NCBI GenBank assembly: GCA_900313675.1
Contig: OMSO01000035.1
Span: 1 to 48,143, forward strand
DNA from: an uncultured Fibrobacter sp.
GTDB taxonomy: Bacteria > Fibrobacterota > Fibrobacteria > Fibrobacterales > Fibrobacteraceae
Direction of reading: 5' to 3'
Length of the DNA stretch: 48,143 nucleotides
Shown here: positions 47,814-48,143 of the stretch, piece by piece
Position numbering within the stretch: position 1 is the first letter of the stretch
Layout of the letters: each line of letters starts with the position of its first letter
Notes under the pieces: model-generated
Database searches by the model: none
What the model saw: only the letters and a program-made list of their open reading frames with translations
Told to the model about the DNA's origin: nothing
Made by a program: the position numbers and the translations under genes

Positions 47814-48143
47814 CTAAGGCTTGATGGTTATCGGCGTTCCGTCCTTGACGGCGTCGTAGATTTCTTCAATTTCGTCGTTGGTGACGGCGATACAACCGGC
47901 AGTCCAGTCCTTCCACCTGTGCCAGAATTTAAAGAGGAATGCAGGAAATCTGTTCGGATAGCCGTGAATCATGATGTCGCCGCCGGGCTCGTAGTTGCCT
48001 TCTTTCGCGGCCTTGATTTGCTCCGCGTTCGGGTACGAAATTCTCAGCGATAAATGAAACTTGCTTTTGGGGTTGTGACGTTCGATGGTGTACTCACCTT
48101 CGGGTGTCTTGTTGTCACCGGATTTGACTTTCGCTCCCACAGG
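47814..48143 (-). CDS. L,D-transpeptidase (YkuD) catalytic domain, C-terminal part (runs off window)
   Basis: The visible 109 residues are the end of a YkuD domain, which crosslinks peptidoglycan or attaches proteins to it in the periplasm. Conserved elements: GDNKTPEGEYTI, the active-site His in DIMIHGYPN and the Cys motif TAGCIAVTNDEIEEIY. The N-terminus (signal peptide, other domains) lies beyond 48143; the codon at 48140 is an internal GTG (Val), not a start. The last 127 bp are duplicated as a detached fragment at 45094-45220. The 47699-47813 spacer is AT-rich with no gene seen. Confidence 0.88.
   Translation of the reverse strand, partial: PVGAKVKSGDNKTPEGEYTIERHNPKSKFHLSLRISYPNAEQIKAAKEGNYEPGGDIMIHGYPNRFPAFLFKFWHRWKDWTAGCIAVTNDEIEEIYDAVKDGTPITIKP

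Noticed and set aside
1..48143. tRNA or rRNA genes
   Set aside because: Apart from the tmRNA T-arm no T-loop with a matching cloverleaf was found in spacers on either strand by eye; a tRNAscan run could overturn this.

Overview
The window most resembles a chromosome segment of a Fibrobacter-type bacterium (Fibrobacterota, FCB group). The reasons are: outer-membrane beta-barrels with N-terminal Ala/Pro-rich tails, a secreted beta-helix/CBM protein with a C-terminal sorting-like domain, Bacteroidota-like TAnnTTTG promoter elements close to start codons, and a tmRNA encoding the tag ADENYALAA. The taxon is inferred from gene content alone.

Layout. 1-1190: end of an IS3-family element, a small unknown gene and an orphan ABC ATPase. 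1198-7010 (minus): a TamB-TamA pair for outer-membrane/envelope assembly. 7238-9355: a membrane HD-GYP c-di-GMP phosphodiesterase. 9448-14889 (minus): two SGNH-hydrolase-like proteins and an MBOAT acyltransferase, a probable surface-polymer acylation operon. 15118-16419: hisS. 16576-22634: secreted polysaccharide-active protein, MscS channel, galE and a Wzc-like tyrosine kinase. 22674-26489: tmRNA (ssrA) divergent from mfd. 26448-30370: TatD-like hydrolase, a 65-aa protein, an outer-membrane porin-like protein and a secreted unknown. 30515-33538: cimA-hisD. 33633-37233 (minus): TPR lipoprotein, outer-membrane protein and a cNMP-binding/GGDEF protein. 37417-38978: YkgJ-like cysteine-cluster protein and SprT-like protease. 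39090-40208: M29 aminopeptidase. 40398-42878 (minus): ssb, membrane protein, asd. 43118-44931: NamZ-like (DUF1343) protein and Fe-SOD. 45094-48143: an AT-richer accessory segment bounded by a duplicated 3' end of an L,D-transpeptidase gene, holding a frameshifted pseudogene and an AAA ATPase gene flanked by palindromic 35-bp repeats.

The strongest unexplained structure is in the spacers. At least ten loci carry degenerate tandem arrays with a strict 7-bp period. Several are arranged as facing arms followed by a small GC hairpin. Some contain the stop codon of the preceding gene, some abut a start codon, and some run inside coding sequence. Other notable signals are a uniform set of -7-like promoter elements only 5-9 nt before start codons, predicting (near-)leaderless mRNAs; a perfect 26-bp hairpin that includes the tmRNA acceptor strand; and the ldt-flanked accessory segment. 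No stretch above 300 bp is empty: the longest gap between protein genes (22635-23150) is filled by the tmRNA and its terminator.
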